Below the pieces are notes generated by a model, which ran no database searches, was not told the DNA's origin, and saw nothing but the letters and a program-made list of their open reading frames with translations. Both the position numbers and the translations under genes were made by a program. Positions 63,955 to 64,000 of a stretch of DNA of 64,000 nucleotides are shown piece by piece. Origin of the DNA: CAZEQK01 sp964514395 (GTDB taxonomy: Bacteria > Bacillota > Bacilli > Tepidibacillales > Tepidibacillaceae); assembly GCA_964514395.1 (NCBI GenBank), contig CAZEQK010000009.1, positions 32,150 through 96,149 of the forward strand, given 5' to 3'. Position 1 is the stretch's first letter; the number at the start of each line of letters is the position of its first letter.

Positions 63955-64000
63955 ATTTGGATCTTTAATCATGAATTAATACTTTTTATTATGATTATTA
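63955..64000 (+). CDS. Start of an unknown gene, possible ATT start
   Basis: TAGGAGGAA lies 7 nt before an ATT, and the frame (ATT TGG ATC TTT ...) is open to the window edge with a hydrophobic sequence, IWIFNHELILFIMII. A TTG in another frame gives only three codons. It is probably the N-terminus of a membrane protein that begins with a non-standard start codon, or a gene whose ATG has decayed. The window ends after 15 codons. Confidence 0.4.
   Translation, partial: MWIFNHELILFIMII

Overview
The window is AT-rich DNA from a low-GC, endospore-forming Bacillota, almost certainly of the order Bacillales. The evidence is the sporulation genes (spoIIAA-spoIIAB-sigF, spoVAA to spoVAF, spoIIM, dacB, dacF, spmA/spmB, ytfJ, mciZ), gene neighbourhoods matching the Bacillus subtilis order (dacF-spoIIA-spoVA-lysA, scpA-scpB, dacB-spmA-spmB-rluB-resDE, nudF-fur-yqzK-xerD-deoB, acsA/acuABC), AGGAGG-type ribosome binding sites and frequent TTG/GTG starts. 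Metabolism looks fermentative and ferredoxin-based: a 2-oxoacid:ferredoxin oxidoreductase, an aldehyde ferredoxin oxidoreductase, a [4Fe-4S] ferredoxin, a membrane pyrophosphatase and a full lysine fermentation operon. The genus cannot be named from the sequence alone.

Layout. 1-3.4 kb: an edge-truncated polysaccharide deacetylase, a small membrane protein, and a decayed histidine kinase joined to a decayed HD-GYP gene. 3.5-6.8 kb: a two-gene 2-oxoacid:ferredoxin oxidoreductase with a clear promoter and a leader dyad. 7.1-17.3 kb: the lysine fermentation operon kdd-kamA-kamB-kal-kce-kamC-kamD-kamE, read leftward from a sigma-54 promoter, with its sigma-54 activator directly upstream. 17.4-26.5 kb: a LysM membrane protein, a CPBP protease, a ferredoxin, a membrane pyrophosphatase behind a long unassigned leader, a LysM-M14 peptidase, and resE/resD without resABC. 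26.6-34 kb: rluB, spmB, spmA, dacB, ytfJ, a DUF2953 gene, scpB, scpA and lysA, the last behind a lysine riboswitch that seems to act on translation. 34-42 kb: spoVAF to spoVAA, sigF, spoIIAB, spoIIAA and dacF, with recognisable sigma-G and sigma-H promoters. 42-51 kb: pdp, a 45-codon remnant of purine nucleoside phosphorylase, deoB, xerD, yqzK, ald, fur, spoIIM, a PHP-domain protein, nudF and a divergent mciZ. 51-58.6 kb: a DUF3866 gene, a hydrolase fragment, a small lipoprotein, rlmD-type methyltransferase, an AOR/MoaD-like/FAH cluster and an M20 peptidase. 58.8-64 kb: acsA facing acuABC, then a VOC-family gene set between two copies of one terminator, and the start of one more gene.

How the genes fit together. 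Lysine is converted by KamA, KamDE, Kdd, Kce and Kal to acetoacetate and crotonyl-CoA, with KamB/KamC predicted to reactivate the B12 mutase. Reduced ferredoxin links the oxidoreductases to the rest of metabolism. The same genome controls lysine synthesis by a riboswitch at lysA, so lysine synthesis and breakdown are under separate, visible switches about 18 kb apart. The acu genes adjust acetyl-CoA synthetase by reversible acetylation. No rRNA, tRNA, CRISPR array, insertion sequence or prophage was seen.
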